From CAWCQC01 sp963819905 (GTDB lineage Bacteria > Actinomycetota > Thermoleophilia > Gaiellales > Gaiellaceae): a stretch of 64,000 nucleotides of DNA. The first letter of the stretch is position 1; each line of letters opens with the position of its first letter. The notes under the pieces were generated by a model, which saw nothing but the letters and a program-made list of their open reading frames with translations, did no database searches and was not told the origin of the DNA. Position numbers and translations under genes: made by a program. Of the stretch, positions 25,870 through 34,137 are shown piece after piece. The stretch is taken from contig CAWFXP010000010.1 in NCBI GenBank assembly GCA_963819905.1, forward strand, positions 248,001 to 312,000, given 5' to 3'.

Positions 25870-27516
25870 TCAGAGGAGCTGGTGTTCGTAGGCGAACGCG
25901 GTTGCAGCTGCGCGCGTCGAGACGTGGAGCTTGGCGAAGATGTTGCTGACGTGCCGCTCGACGGTCCTGTCGCTGAGGACGAGCTCGCTCGCGATCTCCT
26001 TGTTGGTCTTGCCGCCGGCGACGTGGCGCAGCACCTCCAGCTCTCGTGGGCTCAGTCCGTACGCGTTGCTCGACGGAACGGATGTCAGGAGCGAGTCCAC
26101 GTGACTCAGATCTGGGCCCGCACCTAGCTCTTCGAAGATGGTGCGCGCGGCCTCCAACTCGAGCCCTGCCGCGTCGTCGTCGCCCAGCCGGCGGCAGGCC
26201 ATCCCGAGTAGCGCGCGCGTTCGCGCCCCCTCGTATGGTGCTTCGAGGTCCTGCCACGTACGGAGCGCGTGGCGCAGCAAGCCCAGAGCAGCCCGGGTGT
26301 CGCCTTCTGCGAGCGCCACCGCCCCGCCCGTTTGCGCAGCCAGCGCTCCCAACAGGGCGCTTCCGTGCATTTCCGAGATCGCCTCGAGCTCGCCGGAGGC
26401 GTGGCGTGCCTTCTCGAGGTCGCCCACGACCAGCATGATCTCGACGCAGGCCGGCAGCAGGCCGGCACGCGTGAGGGGCTCTTCCGTCTCATCCGTCACG
26501 CGCACGATCGCGGCCTCGGCCGCTGCCCCGTTGCCCTGCGCCAACCGCAGGAGCGCCAGACCCGGTTGCGGCTCGAAGCCGACTCGGCTTGCCGCGCGGT
26601 ACGCGTCTTCGGCGTTCGTGAACTTCCCCTGGAGGCGCTGGATTTCCCCCTGGCGGTACAGGGCACTTCCCGCGAGGCGCTGGTTGAGCACACCTTGGAG
26701 GCGCTCACAGGCTTGCTGTAGCTCTTCCAAGGCGGCCTGCCAGGCCCCCTGGAGCTGCATGACCTCGGCGCGATGCACGAGGCAGATGCCGGTGTGCGCG
26801 ACCATGTCGGGCTGGCGGCTGCACCACTCTGTCAGGGCGTTGGTCCACTCGCGCGCGCGCCGCACGTCGTAGGCGTCTTGGCAGACCGCGATCGTGTTGC
26901 AGTACACGATGCCGGCGGCGATCGGCGACAACTCTCCCGTCGTGACGGCGACCATGGTCTCGTCCACGAGGCGAAACCCCTCGCCCGCCCTGCCCTGGAG
27001 GAGAAGAGCGTGGCCCTGGTCCATCCGCCCGATCGTCGCGAGATCGCGATCGCCGAACCGCTCACCGATCGCCGCCGCCTCCGCCGCGATTGCACCCGCG
27101 GTCTCGGCGTCACCCTTCGCGAACGCCCGGAGCATGACCGGCAGCAGGAGATAGCCACGCTCGACGCAATCACGAGCCTCCCGCTCTAGCAACCGGTCGC
27201 CGCGTCCGAACCAACCGGTCGCCCTGGAGGACTCCCCGCGCATGAGCAGATTGAGCCCGATCCACCACGTGCAGCGCGCGGCGCTGGGAACCTCGCCGGC
27301 ATCCAGGTAGCCGTGATGGGCACGCTCGAGACCGCGGACGTAGTCGTCGTCGCGACCGAGCATGTATGCGGACATGGCCAGCAGCTCGAGGTCGTCCGCG
27401 TCCAGTGGCTCGGCCTCGTCGGCCAGTGCCAGCGAGTCGTAGGCGTCGAGCCAGGCGCGGTTCGCGTACGACGCGCGGCCGCGCTCGAGGACGCTGGCGC
27501 TCGTCACCTCGTCCAT
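25870..27516 (-). CDS. LuxR-family transcriptional regulator with N-terminal helical repeats
   Basis: A 548-residue protein: about 470 residues of TPR-like alpha-helical repeats, then a C-terminal HTH (SPRELEVLRHVAGGKTNKEIASELVLSDRTVERHVSNIFAKLHV). There is no AAA/NB-ARC ATPase motif, so it differs from MalT-type LAL regulators. The repeats may bind a ligand or partner protein. It lies immediately upstream of the flavoprotein gene on the same strand. Confidence 0.88.
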   Translation of the reverse strand: MDEVTSASVLERGRASYANRAWLDAYDSLALADEAEPLDADDLELLAMSAYMLGRDDDYVRGLERAHHGYLDAGEVPSAARCTWWIGLNLLMRGESSRATGWFGRGDRLLEREARDCVERGYLLLPVMLRAFAKGDAETAGAIAAEAAAIGERFGDRDLATIGRMDQGHALLLQGRAGEGFRLVDETMVAVTTGELSPIAAGIVYCNTIAVCQDAYDVRRAREWTNALTEWCSRQPDMVAHTGICLVHRAEVMQLQGAWQAALEELQQACERLQGVLNQRLAGSALYRQGEIQRLQGKFTNAEDAYRAASRVGFEPQPGLALLRLAQGNGAAAEAAIVRVTDETEEPLTRAGLLPACVEIMLVVGDLEKARHASGELEAISEMHGSALLGALAAQTGGAVALAEGDTRAALGLLRHALRTWQDLEAPYEGARTRALLGMACRRLGDDDAAGLELEAARTIFEELGAGPDLSHVDSLLTSVPSSNAYGLSPRELEVLRHVAGGKTNKEIASELVLSDRTVERHVSNIFAKLHVSTRAAATAFAYEHQLL

Positions 27517-27550
27517 TGCGATCTCGCCGTAGCGTACGCTCGCCGGTCCG

Positions 27551-28330
27551 CTACATCCCCATCGAGTGGTAGCCCGCGTCGACGTAGAGGGTCGTCGCCG
27601 TGACGTTCGCCGCGTCGTCGGACAGGAGGTACGCGGCCGCTGCGCCCAGGTCGTCGCCCGCGATCTGGCGATGGAGCGGCGCCCGCTCCTCGACGATCGA
27701 CTCCATCGTCGTGAACTTGGGGATCGAGCGGGCGGCGAGCGTCCGCATCGGGCCGGCCGAGATCGCGTTCACGCGGATGTTCTTCGGCCCGAGATCCCAG
27801 GCGAGGTAGCGCACGGAGGCGTCGAGCGCCGCCTTCGCGACGCCCATGACGTTGTAGTGCGGCACGGCGCGCTCCCCACCGAGGTAGGTCATCGTCAGGA
27901 TCGACCCGCCGCCGGCCGCTTCCATGAGCGGCTCGGCCGCCCGGGAGGCCGCGACGAGGGAGTAGGCGCTCACGTCGAGCGCGAGCCAGAACCGCTCCCG
28001 GGGCGTGTCTGCGAAACGCCCCTCGAGGTCGGCCGCGTCCGCGAAGGCGACGGAGTGCACGAGCAGGTCGAGCTCCCCGCCGAACGCGTCTCCGGCCTCC
28101 GCGAACAGCCGCTCGACGTCGGCGTCGGAGCGGACGTCGCACTCGCTGACGAGCGGGCTAGAGACGGACTCGGCGAGGCCGCGGACGGTTTCCTCGATCC
28201 GCCCGCCCTGGTAGGTGAACGCAAGCGACGCACCCTCGTCCGCGAGGCGCTGGGCGATCGCCCAGGCGATCGACCGCTTGTTCGCGACCCCGAGGACGAG
28301 GCCTCGTTTTCCTTCGAATCGGCCGGCCAT
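27551..28330 (-). CDS. fabI: Enoyl-[acyl-carrier-protein] reductase (NADH)
   Basis: Last reductive step of each type II fatty-acid elongation cycle and the target of triclosan-like inhibitors. The 259 residues have the FabI nucleotide motif LVLGVANKRSIAWAIA, the catalytic Tyr-Lys pair in HYNVMGVAK (Y-x6-K), and SAGPMRTLA. Length is typical. TACACT (28344-28339) lies eight bases before the ATG with no Shine-Dalgarno. It diverges from the HDAC-like gene. Confidence 0.95.
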   Translation of the reverse strand: MAGRFEGKRGLVLGVANKRSIAWAIAQRLADEGASLAFTYQGGRIEETVRGLAESVSSPLVSECDVRSDADVERLFAEAGDAFGGELDLLVHSVAFADAADLEGRFADTPRERFWLALDVSAYSLVAASRAAEPLMEAAGGGSILTMTYLGGERAVPHYNVMGVAKAALDASVRYLAWDLGPKNIRVNAISAGPMRTLAARSIPKFTTMESIVEERAPLHRQIAGDDLGAAAAYLLSDDAANVTATTLYVDAGYHSMGM

Positions 28331-28338
28331 CGCGGCGC

Positions 28339-28356
28339 AGTGTATTCGCGTACGGT
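28339..28356. promoter_or_regulatory. Divergent leaderless -10 elements of fabI and the HDAC-like gene
   Basis: Minus strand TACACT at 28344-28339, eight bases before the fabI ATG; plus strand TACGGT at 28351-28356, six bases before the HDAC-like ATG. The starts are 32 bp apart. Confidence 0.45.
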
Positions 28357-28362
28357 GGGCGG

Positions 28363-29247
28363 ATGCCGCTGCAGGCGTTCGCCCACGACCACTTCACCTA
28401 CCCACTGCCGGCCGGCCATCGCTTTCCGCTCGCGAAGTACGGGCTCGTCCGGACGGCCGTGGAGGCCGAGCCCGGGGTCGCCGTCGCCGATGCGCGGGCG
28501 GCGCGCCGCGAGGAGCTCGCGCTCGCCCACGAGGCCGCGTACCTCGCCGCGGTCGAGTCGGGCAGCCTCGATCGCCGCGAGACGCTCGCGCTCGGCCTGC
28601 CCTGGTCACGCGAGCTCGTCGAGCGCGCCCGCCGCTCGGTCGGCGCCACGCTCCAGGCAGCCTCGACCGCCCTGCGAGACGGTGCCGGCGTCAACCTCGG
28701 CGGCGGGACGCACCACGCCTTTCCGGACGCGGGCCGCGGCTTCTGTCTCTTCAACGACGTGGTCACGGCGACGCGGGCCCTGCGCCGCGCCGGGCTCGTC
28801 GGACGTGTTCTCGTCGTCGACCTCGACGTCCACCAGGGGGACGGCACGCACGCCGCGCTTCGCGGGGATGCCGACGCGTTCACGATCTCGGTCAACGGCT
28901 TCGGGAACTACCCGTTCAAGCGCGTTCCCGGCGATCTCGAGCTCGACCTGGTGGACGGGACGACAGACGAGCGCTATCTCGAGGCCGTGGCCCCGCTCGT
29001 GCCCCGTGCGATCGCGCACGCCAGGCCGGAGCTCTGCTTCTACCTCGCCGGCGCCGACCCGTACGCCGGCGATCGTCTCGGCCGGCTCGCGCTCACGGTC
29101 GAGGGGCTGCGGGGGCGCGACGAGCTCGTGCGCGACGCGCTCGCTGCCGCCGGCGTCCCTGTCTGTGTCTGCCTGGCAGGCGGCTACGCAGAGCGAATCG
29201 AGGACACGGTCGCGATCAACCTCAACACCGTGCGCACGTTCGCGTGA
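28363..29247 (+). CDS. Histone-deacetylase-family hydrolase (AcuC/HDAC-like)
   Basis: A 294-residue zinc deacetylase. Motifs: GGGTHHAFPDAGRGFCLFND (His dyad), DLDVHQGDGT (zinc-binding D-x-H) and GADPYAGDRLG (zinc Asp), ending in AGGYA. Bacterial members deacetylate acetyl-CoA synthetase lysines, polyamines or acetoin-pathway substrates; the target here is not known. Its TGA overlaps the SDR start (GTGA). Confidence 0.9.
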   Translation: MPLQAFAHDHFTYPLPAGHRFPLAKYGLVRTAVEAEPGVAVADARAARREELALAHEAAYLAAVESGSLDRRETLALGLPWSRELVERARRSVGATLQAASTALRDGAGVNLGGGTHHAFPDAGRGFCLFNDVVTATRALRRAGLVGRVLVVDLDVHQGDGTHAALRGDADAFTISVNGFGNYPFKRVPGDLELDLVDGTTDERYLEAVAPLVPRAIAHARPELCFYLAGADPYAGDRLGRLALTVEGLRGRDELVRDALAAAGVPVCVCLAGGYAERIEDTVAINLNTVRTFA

Positions 29248-29996
29248 AGGTCGCGGTGATCACCGGCGCCTCGAGCGGCATCGGCGCCGCGCTGGCGCGC
29301 AAGCTGGCCCGTCGCTCCTTCCGCTGCGTGCTCGTCGCCCGCGGCAGGGAACGGCTCGAGCACGTCGCGGGCGAAGTGGACGGCGAGGCAGAGGTTTGCG
29401 ACGTCGGCGATCGTCTCGCGGTAGACGACCTGGCCGAACGCGTCGGCCGGCGCCACCCGCAGGTGCACCTGCTCGTCAACAACGCGGGCATTCCGGGCCG
29501 GAAGAGCTTCCTCGAGCTCGAGCCGGAGAGGATCGAGGAGGTCGTACGCGTCAACTTCCTCGGCGGCGTCTGGTGTGTGCGTGCCTTCCTCCCCCTGCTC
29601 GAGGCGGCCGTGCCGTCGAGCGTCGTCAACGTCGTCTCCGTCGCGGGCGCCGTCGCCGGCGGTCCCAGCGGGCCATACACGGCGGCGAAGCACGCCCAGC
29701 TCGCGTTCTCCCGAAACGTGTCGGCCGAGCTCGCAGCGCGCGGCATCCGCGTGCACACGATCAACCCCGGGTTGACGCACACGGACGGCTTTCCCCAGGA
29801 CGTGTTTCTCGACCATCGTCTGCTCCGGCACGCGGTCGTTTCGCCGGAGCGGGTCGCCGAGACGATCGTGCGGGCGCTCGCCGCCGATCGGCGCGAGGTC
29901 TTCGTGCCCGGGTACTACCGGCTCGCCGCCGTGCTGCAGGGCCTGGCGCCCTCGACCGTGAATCGGCTCGCGGCCCGGCGACGACCCCCGCGATAG
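29244..29996 (+). CDS. Short-chain dehydrogenase/reductase
   Basis: A 250-residue classical SDR: KVAVITGASSGIGAALARKL cofactor motif (TGxxxGIG), LLVNNAG, catalytic Ser in VVNVVSVAGAVAG and Y-x3-K in GPYTAAKHAQLAF. The basic C-terminus (LAARRRPPR) and mid-protein hydrophobicity suggest membrane association. It is coupled by GTGA to the deacetylase gene, though a shared pathway cannot be named. Confidence 0.9.
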   Translation: MKVAVITGASSGIGAALARKLARRSFRCVLVARGRERLEHVAGEVDGEAEVCDVGDRLAVDDLAERVGRRHPQVHLLVNNAGIPGRKSFLELEPERIEEVVRVNFLGGVWCVRAFLPLLEAAVPSSVVNVVSVAGAVAGGPSGPYTAAKHAQLAFSRNVSAELAARGIRVHTINPGLTHTDGFPQDVFLDHRLLRHAVVSPERVAETIVRALAADRREVFVPGYYRLAAVLQGLAPSTVNRLAARRRPPR

Positions 29997-30009
29997 AATC
30001 CCGGCGACG

Positions 30010-30417
30010 ATGACGGGACCGCGCCCGGATGAGTACCGGCGCGCAGCGGAGTTGCGATCTGCGTTACGCCGCTTCCTGCGGCTCAGCGAGCAGGTAGCCC
30101 GGAAGCACCGTCTCACACCTCAGCGCTACTCGCTGCTCCTGATGATCAAGGGCGCGCCCGACGGGAGCGAGCGCAGCACCGTCACCGAGCTCTCGGAGCG
30201 CCTTCAGCTCGCCCAGAGCACGGTCACCGAGCTGGTCAGGCGCGCCGAGGAGGCCGGTCTCGTCACGCGGGAGCAGTCGACGCAGGACGGCCGCGTCATT
30301 CACCTCGGCCTGAGCCCGGAGGGCGAGCGCCGCCTCGCCGCGGCGGTCGGCGACCTGGGTGCCGAGGCCCGGCGGCTCGAGCAGCTGATCGCCCCGGCAA
30401 CGCAGGCGAACCCGTGA
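30010..30417 (+). CDS. MarR-family transcriptional regulator
   Basis: A 135-residue winged-helix regulator: helices around LTPQRYSLLLMIKGAPDG, recognition region STVTELSERLQLAQSTVTELVRRAEEAGLVTREQ, and the wing DGRVIHLGLSPEGERRL. TAGAAT (29994-29999), overlapping the SDR stop codon, lies ten bases before the ATG. Its TGA overlaps the FIST gene start (GTGA), so it probably controls its own operon. Confidence 0.9.
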   Translation: MTGPRPDEYRRAAELRSALRRFLRLSEQVARKHRLTPQRYSLLLMIKGAPDGSERSTVTELSERLQLAQSTVTELVRRAEEAGLVTREQSTQDGRVIHLGLSPEGERRLAAAVGDLGAEARRLEQLIAPATQANP

Positions 30418-31568
30418 CGCGGGTCGCGGCCGCCTCGTCGTCCGAGCCGGATACCGCGGCCGCAGCCGCGGCCGCCGCGGGCGCGGCCGCCGCGGAGCTC
30501 GGGGCCACCGAGACGGACCTCGCGTTCCTGTTCGTGACGCCGGAGCACCGCGAGGCGATCGACGTGGCTGCCGCTGCGATCCGCTCGGCTCTTCGTCCCC
30601 GCCACCTCCTCGGCTGTGTGGCCAGCGGCGTCGTCGCGCGCGAGCGTGAGCTCGAGGAGGGGCCGGCGCTCGCCGTCTGGGCCGCCTCGCTGCCCGGCGC
30701 GTCGATCGAGTCGTTCCACGTCGAGGAGGCGGGCGACGGAGTCGATCTGCCCGACCTGGGCGCGCCCTCGCTCGTCGTGGTGCTCGTCGACCCGTTCTCG
30801 GTCCCGGCCGACCGTCTCGTGGACACGCTGAACGCCGAGCATGCCGGCGTGCCGGTCGTCGGCGGGATCGCCGCCGGGAGCGGACGCCCGGGCACCCAGG
30901 CGCTCGTCCTCGGCGACGGGGTGTACGAGGGCGGCGCCGTCGGCGCGGCCGTGAGCGGAACGGCGGTCCAGGCCGTGGTCTCCCAGGGATGCGCACCGCT
31001 CGGGCCCGACTCGATCATCACGCGCGCCGAGGGAAACGTCGTGTACGAGCTGGCCGGCCGGCCAGCGCTCGAACGGCTACGCGAGACGATCGCCGGGCTC
31101 ACGCCGGACGAGCGGCGGCTGGCGGCCACAGGATTGATGGCAGGCCTCGTCATCGATGAGAACAAGCCCGAGTACAGCCGCGGCGACTTCCTCATGCGGG
31201 GGCTGCTCGGGGCGGACGACGAGTCGGGCGCGATCGCGATCGGCGAGCGCGTTCGCATCGGTCAGACGCTTCGCTTCCACGCCCGCGACGCCGCGGCGGC
31301 CGACGACGACCTCGCGCTCGCCCTGTCGGAGACGCTCTCCCGTGGTGACGGGCGCGCCGCGGGGGCGCTCCTCTTCACCTGCAACGGCCGGGGCGTGCAG
31401 CTGTTCGGCGAGAGCGACCACGACTCGCGGGCGCTCGCTGCTGCGATCGGGGCGCCGGCCCTCGCCGGGTTCTTCTGCGGCGGCGAGATCGGGCCGGTCG
31501 GAGGACGAACCTTCATCCACGGCTTCACGGCCACGATGGCCGTCTTCCTCGAGCCGGAATCCGGCTGA
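30414..31568 (+). CDS. FIST N- and C-domain signal-sensing protein
   Basis: A 384-residue cytoplasmic protein with FIST-N (about 30-190; LGCVASGVVARERELEEGPALAVWAA) and FIST-C (about 200-380; GALLFTCNGRGVQLFGESDHD, LAGFFCGGEIGPVGGRTFIHGFTA). FIST domains are proposed to bind small ligands such as amino acids and often accompany signalling proteins. Here the partner is a MarR regulator in a 4-bp-overlapping operon, so the pair may form a ligand-responsive switch; this is inference. Confidence 0.9.
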   Translation: MTRVAAASSSEPDTAAAAAAAAGAAAAELGATETDLAFLFVTPEHREAIDVAAAAIRSALRPRHLLGCVASGVVARERELEEGPALAVWAASLPGASIESFHVEEAGDGVDLPDLGAPSLVVVLVDPFSVPADRLVDTLNAEHAGVPVVGGIAAGSGRPGTQALVLGDGVYEGGAVGAAVSGTAVQAVVSQGCAPLGPDSIITRAEGNVVYELAGRPALERLRETIAGLTPDERRLAATGLMAGLVIDENKPEYSRGDFLMRGLLGADDESGAIAIGERVRIGQTLRFHARDAAAADDDLALALSETLSRGDGRAAGALLFTCNGRGVQLFGESDHDSRALAAAIGAPALAGFFCGGEIGPVGGRTFIHGFTATMAVFLEPESG

Positions 31569-31626
31569 GCCGCCCGTCCGTACTCACCGGTGCGGCCGGC
31601 GAGAACGTCGAGACGAGGGAGGTTCG

Positions 31627-32094
31627 ATGAAGGCTGCACGACTGCTAGCGCTTGCTGCGCTGACCGCGGCATTGCTCGTGCCGGTGGCGATGTCGGCTCC
31701 CGCGCACACGATCATCACGCGGATCGGCACGGCCGAGCTCACCCCGGGGGCCCCGGGCGGCCCTGAGGGTGTCGCCTACCTGAGGCAGCGCGGGAACAGG
31801 CTGAGCGGCTGGCTCGCGGTGTGGGGTCTCGAGCCGCTGAGCGGCCATGCCTGGCACGTCCACGGGCCGAACGGCGCCTGCACGCCGGCCTCGGCGAACA
31901 GGGGTGTCGTCGTGGGCGGGCAGGATCTGGTCGCGAACAACCTCGGGGTCGCGTACCTGAAGTTCTCGGGGCTCGTCACCTCGTCACGGGTGATCGCGAG
32001 GGGGTTCTACGTGAACGTCCACGAGATGTCGACCGCCGACGGAGTCGGCGCAGGCATCACGTGCGGCAACATCGTTCGCGTCAGGCTCAACTAG
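31627..32094 (+). CDS. Secreted Cu/Zn-SOD/CHRD-like protein
   Basis: A 155-residue exported protein with signal peptide MKAARLLALAALTAALLVPVAMSAPA. The mature part has GHAWHVHGPNGACT, a His-x-His pattern like copper ligands of Cu/Zn superoxide dismutase, a VNVHE segment and a C-terminal CGNIVRV like the SOD ACGVI end. Two cysteines could form the conserved disulfide. GGGAGG precedes the ATG. Not all metal ligands can be assigned, so enzyme activity is uncertain. Its stop codon lies inside the left arm of the following quasi-palindrome. Confidence 0.7.
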   Translation: MKAARLLALAALTAALLVPVAMSAPAHTIITRIGTAELTPGAPGGPEGVAYLRQRGNRLSGWLAVWGLEPLSGHAWHVHGPNGACTPASANRGVVVGGQDLVANNLGVAYLKFSGLVTSSRVIARGFYVNVHEMSTADGVGAGITCGNIVRVRLN

Positions 32095-32270
32095 ATGGTT
32101 GATCGGAAAGTGTGGTGGTGTCGGGGACATCCGAGACCGAGCATGAGGCCGTGATCGTCCGCAGCCGATAGCAGCGCTATCGGCGAGGACGAGCGGGGAC
32201 TCAGGCGATGTGTCACGGATGTCATCCGGCGCCGCCACGGTTTCCGGTCAATTTCCGATCAATCATCTAG
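32091..32270. repeat. 180-bp quasi-palindromic element (MITE-like or structured RNA)
   Basis: Terminal 19-bp inverted repeats (32091-32109 and 32252-32270) differ at one position. Further in, GTGGTGGTGTCGG-GACATCCG (from 32113) pairs with CGGATGTCATCCGGCGCCGCCAC (to about 32238) with G-U wobbles, and the centre is a perfect CCGATAGC-AGC-GCTATCGG hairpin (32165-32183). The whole folds as one long imperfect hairpin. The inner TGTCACGGATGTC resembles, from memory, sequence near IS481-family ends. No reading frame inside. Confidence 0.7.
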
Positions 32271-32281
32271 ACGGCCGGGCC

Positions 32282-32308
32282 GGGCGGGGCGGCCGTGTCG
32301 CCCCGCCC
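32282..32308. terminator. Hairpin terminator of the PAP2 gene
   Basis: 10-bp perfect stem GGGCGGGGCG / CGCCCCGCCC with a 7-base loop, touching the PAP2-gene stop codon at 32308. Confidence 0.65.
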
Positions 32309-33012
32309 TACGGCCCGAGAGCCTTCGCAGCGCGAAGAGCGACCTTGCCGAGGGCATACCCGACGACGACGTCGAGCACGTAGTGATTCGCCGTCGCGAT
32401 CACCACGCCCGCGACGAGGGGTGGGTAGGCGGGTGCGACGGTGCGAACGAGCCGGCTCGGAGACGTCCGCCTGATTCCCTCGGCGGTCACGACCGCAATG
32501 GTCATGTGGATGCTCGGCATGGCGGCCAGCGGGTGGTAGAGCTTCGCGACGAGCCCCGAGTCGAGGTCGATGCCGCTGACCTCGGCGATCGTGTCCACGA
32601 GGTGGTCGAGCTTGCGCGGCGGCGCGGTCGGGACGAGGAGGAAGAACGGCTGGGCGCCGAGCATGCCGAGCACCGAGGCCCGCCGGTAGCGGTGGTAGCT
32701 GGGATCGAGGCGTAGGAACAGGCGGTTCAACCACAGGGCCGTCAGACCGACGTTGAACGCCGCGTAGGCGAGGTTCATGACGGCGATCAGCCTGCGCTGG
32801 GGAAGGACGAGCTCCTGCACCTGACGCTCGACGTGGATTCCGAGCCGCTCCTCGATGGCGACGATGCGACGGGCATTCGCGTGCGCCCGCTGCTCGCCGC
32901 CCCCGGCCAGGGCGGCCCGACGCACGAGAAGGTACACGGCGTACACGCCAAGACCGATCGCGACCTCCCGCCGCGCCGAGAAGCGCCGCTTCCCTCCCCC
33001 CCGTCCTTCCAT
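32308..33012 (-). CDS. PAP2-superfamily membrane phosphatase/phosphotransferase
   Basis: A 234-residue protein with about five transmembrane helices. PAP2 motifs: AAMPSIHMTIA (SxH with catalytic His) and NHYVLDVVVGYALG (H...D nucleophile motif); the first motif (KxxxxxxRP) is replaced by PTAPPRKL as in inositol-phosphoceramide-synthase-like members. Likely acts on phospholipids or lipid-linked phosphates. It diverges from an LPG-synthase-like membrane protein, suggesting a small envelope-lipid locus. Confidence 0.82.
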   Translation of the reverse strand: MEGRGGGKRRFSARREVAIGLGVYAVYLLVRRAALAGGGEQRAHANARRIVAIEERLGIHVERQVQELVLPQRRLIAVMNLAYAAFNVGLTALWLNRLFLRLDPSYHRYRRASVLGMLGAQPFFLLVPTAPPRKLDHLVDTIAEVSGIDLDSGLVAKLYHPLAAMPSIHMTIAVVTAEGIRRTSPSRLVRTVAPAYPPLVAGVVIATANHYVLDVVVGYALGKVALRAAKALGP

Positions 33013-33070
33013 CGGCGCAAGTCTCTACGATCTAGCGGAACGACGTGCGTCGGGGGATACTGGGCCGGGC

Positions 33071-34129
33071 ATGACCAACAGGCGGCAGTTCTTCCTGCGG
33101 CTGGCCATCGGGTCGGTCGCGACGGGGGCCTTCCTCTGGCTCTTTCTGCGCATCGCCCACCTCGGCGATGCCTGGGACGAGATCACCGGCCTGCCGTGGT
33201 GGTCGGTGAGCGCCGCGCTCGGCTTCGTCCTTCTGAACAGCGTCGCGATCGCGCTCCGCTGGCGCTACCTCTTCTCAGCCGCGCGCTACAAGACCACGGC
33301 CAAGCGGCTGTTCCCGATCTACTGCGTCGGAGCGGCCGCCAACAACGTCCTGCCGGCCCGCGGCGGCGACCTGCTTCGCATCGAGTCCGTCCGCGAGCAC
33401 TACCGCATCCCGCCCTTCGTGACCGCCGGCACGCTGTTCGCGGAGCGGCTGCTCGACGGCATCGTCCTGTCCGTGTGGATTCTCATGGGCGCGATCTGGA
33501 TCGGGGAGACGGGGATCCTGCTGCTCGCCGGGATCGGCCTCTCCGCCGGGTGCGCGCTCGGGATCCTGCTCGTCGGGCTCGCGGCGCGCCGGCCGGAGAA
33601 GGCGGAGGAGATCGTCTGGAAGCTCACGAAGTGGCTCCCCCAGCGCTGGCACTCCCGCATCGGGCGCTGGACGGCGAACTTCGTCGAGGGGCTCGGCGCG
33701 TTCCGTGCCCGGAGGCCGCTCCTGCGCGTGCTCTGGACGTCCGTCCTCATCTGGCTGGCCGACTTCGGGATGTACTGGGTGATCGGGAAGGGGTACGGCC
33801 TCGATCTCGGCGCAGGCAGCTACTTCGTGCTCGAGGGGGTCGGCAACCTCGCCCTCGGCGTCCCGGCGACCGCGGCGGGCCTCGGCAGCTTCGACTACCT
33901 GACGCTCGTCAGCGCCGAGGAGCTGGGCGTCGGCACGGACGCCGGCGTTCCCTTCGTCCTCACCGTGCACGCGATGGTCGTCCTCCCGGTGACGATCCTC
34001 GGGATTGCTTTCGTCTTCACCGCCTTCCCGAGCCTCTTTCGCAGGCTCTTCGGCCTTCGGCGATCGCCCGAGACGGCGGGCGCGACCTCCGAGGAGGAGC
34101 GCGCGTCGAGGGCCTACCGGAAAGCCTGA
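33071..34129 (+). CDS. Lysylphosphatidylglycerol-synthase transmembrane-region-like (UPF0104) protein
   Basis: A 352-residue protein with about eight transmembrane helices and the family signatures NNVLPARGGDLLRIESVRE and GVPATAAGLGSFDYLTL. These are flippase/lipid-handling modules; here no aminoacyl-transferase domain follows. GATACT lies nine bases before the ATG at 33071, without a Shine-Dalgarno. Neighbours are PAP2 and an acyltransferase. Confidence 0.85.
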   Translation: MTNRRQFFLRLAIGSVATGAFLWLFLRIAHLGDAWDEITGLPWWSVSAALGFVLLNSVAIALRWRYLFSAARYKTTAKRLFPIYCVGAAANNVLPARGGDLLRIESVREHYRIPPFVTAGTLFAERLLDGIVLSVWILMGAIWIGETGILLLAGIGLSAGCALGILLVGLAARRPEKAEEIVWKLTKWLPQRWHSRIGRWTANFVEGLGAFRARRPLLRVLWTSVLIWLADFGMYWVIGKGYGLDLGAGSYFVLEGVGNLALGVPATAAGLGSFDYLTLVSAEELGVGTDAGVPFVLTVHAMVVLPVTILGIAFVFTAFPSLFRRLFGLRRSPETAGATSEEERASRAYRKA

Positions 34130-34137
34130 GCCCGACG

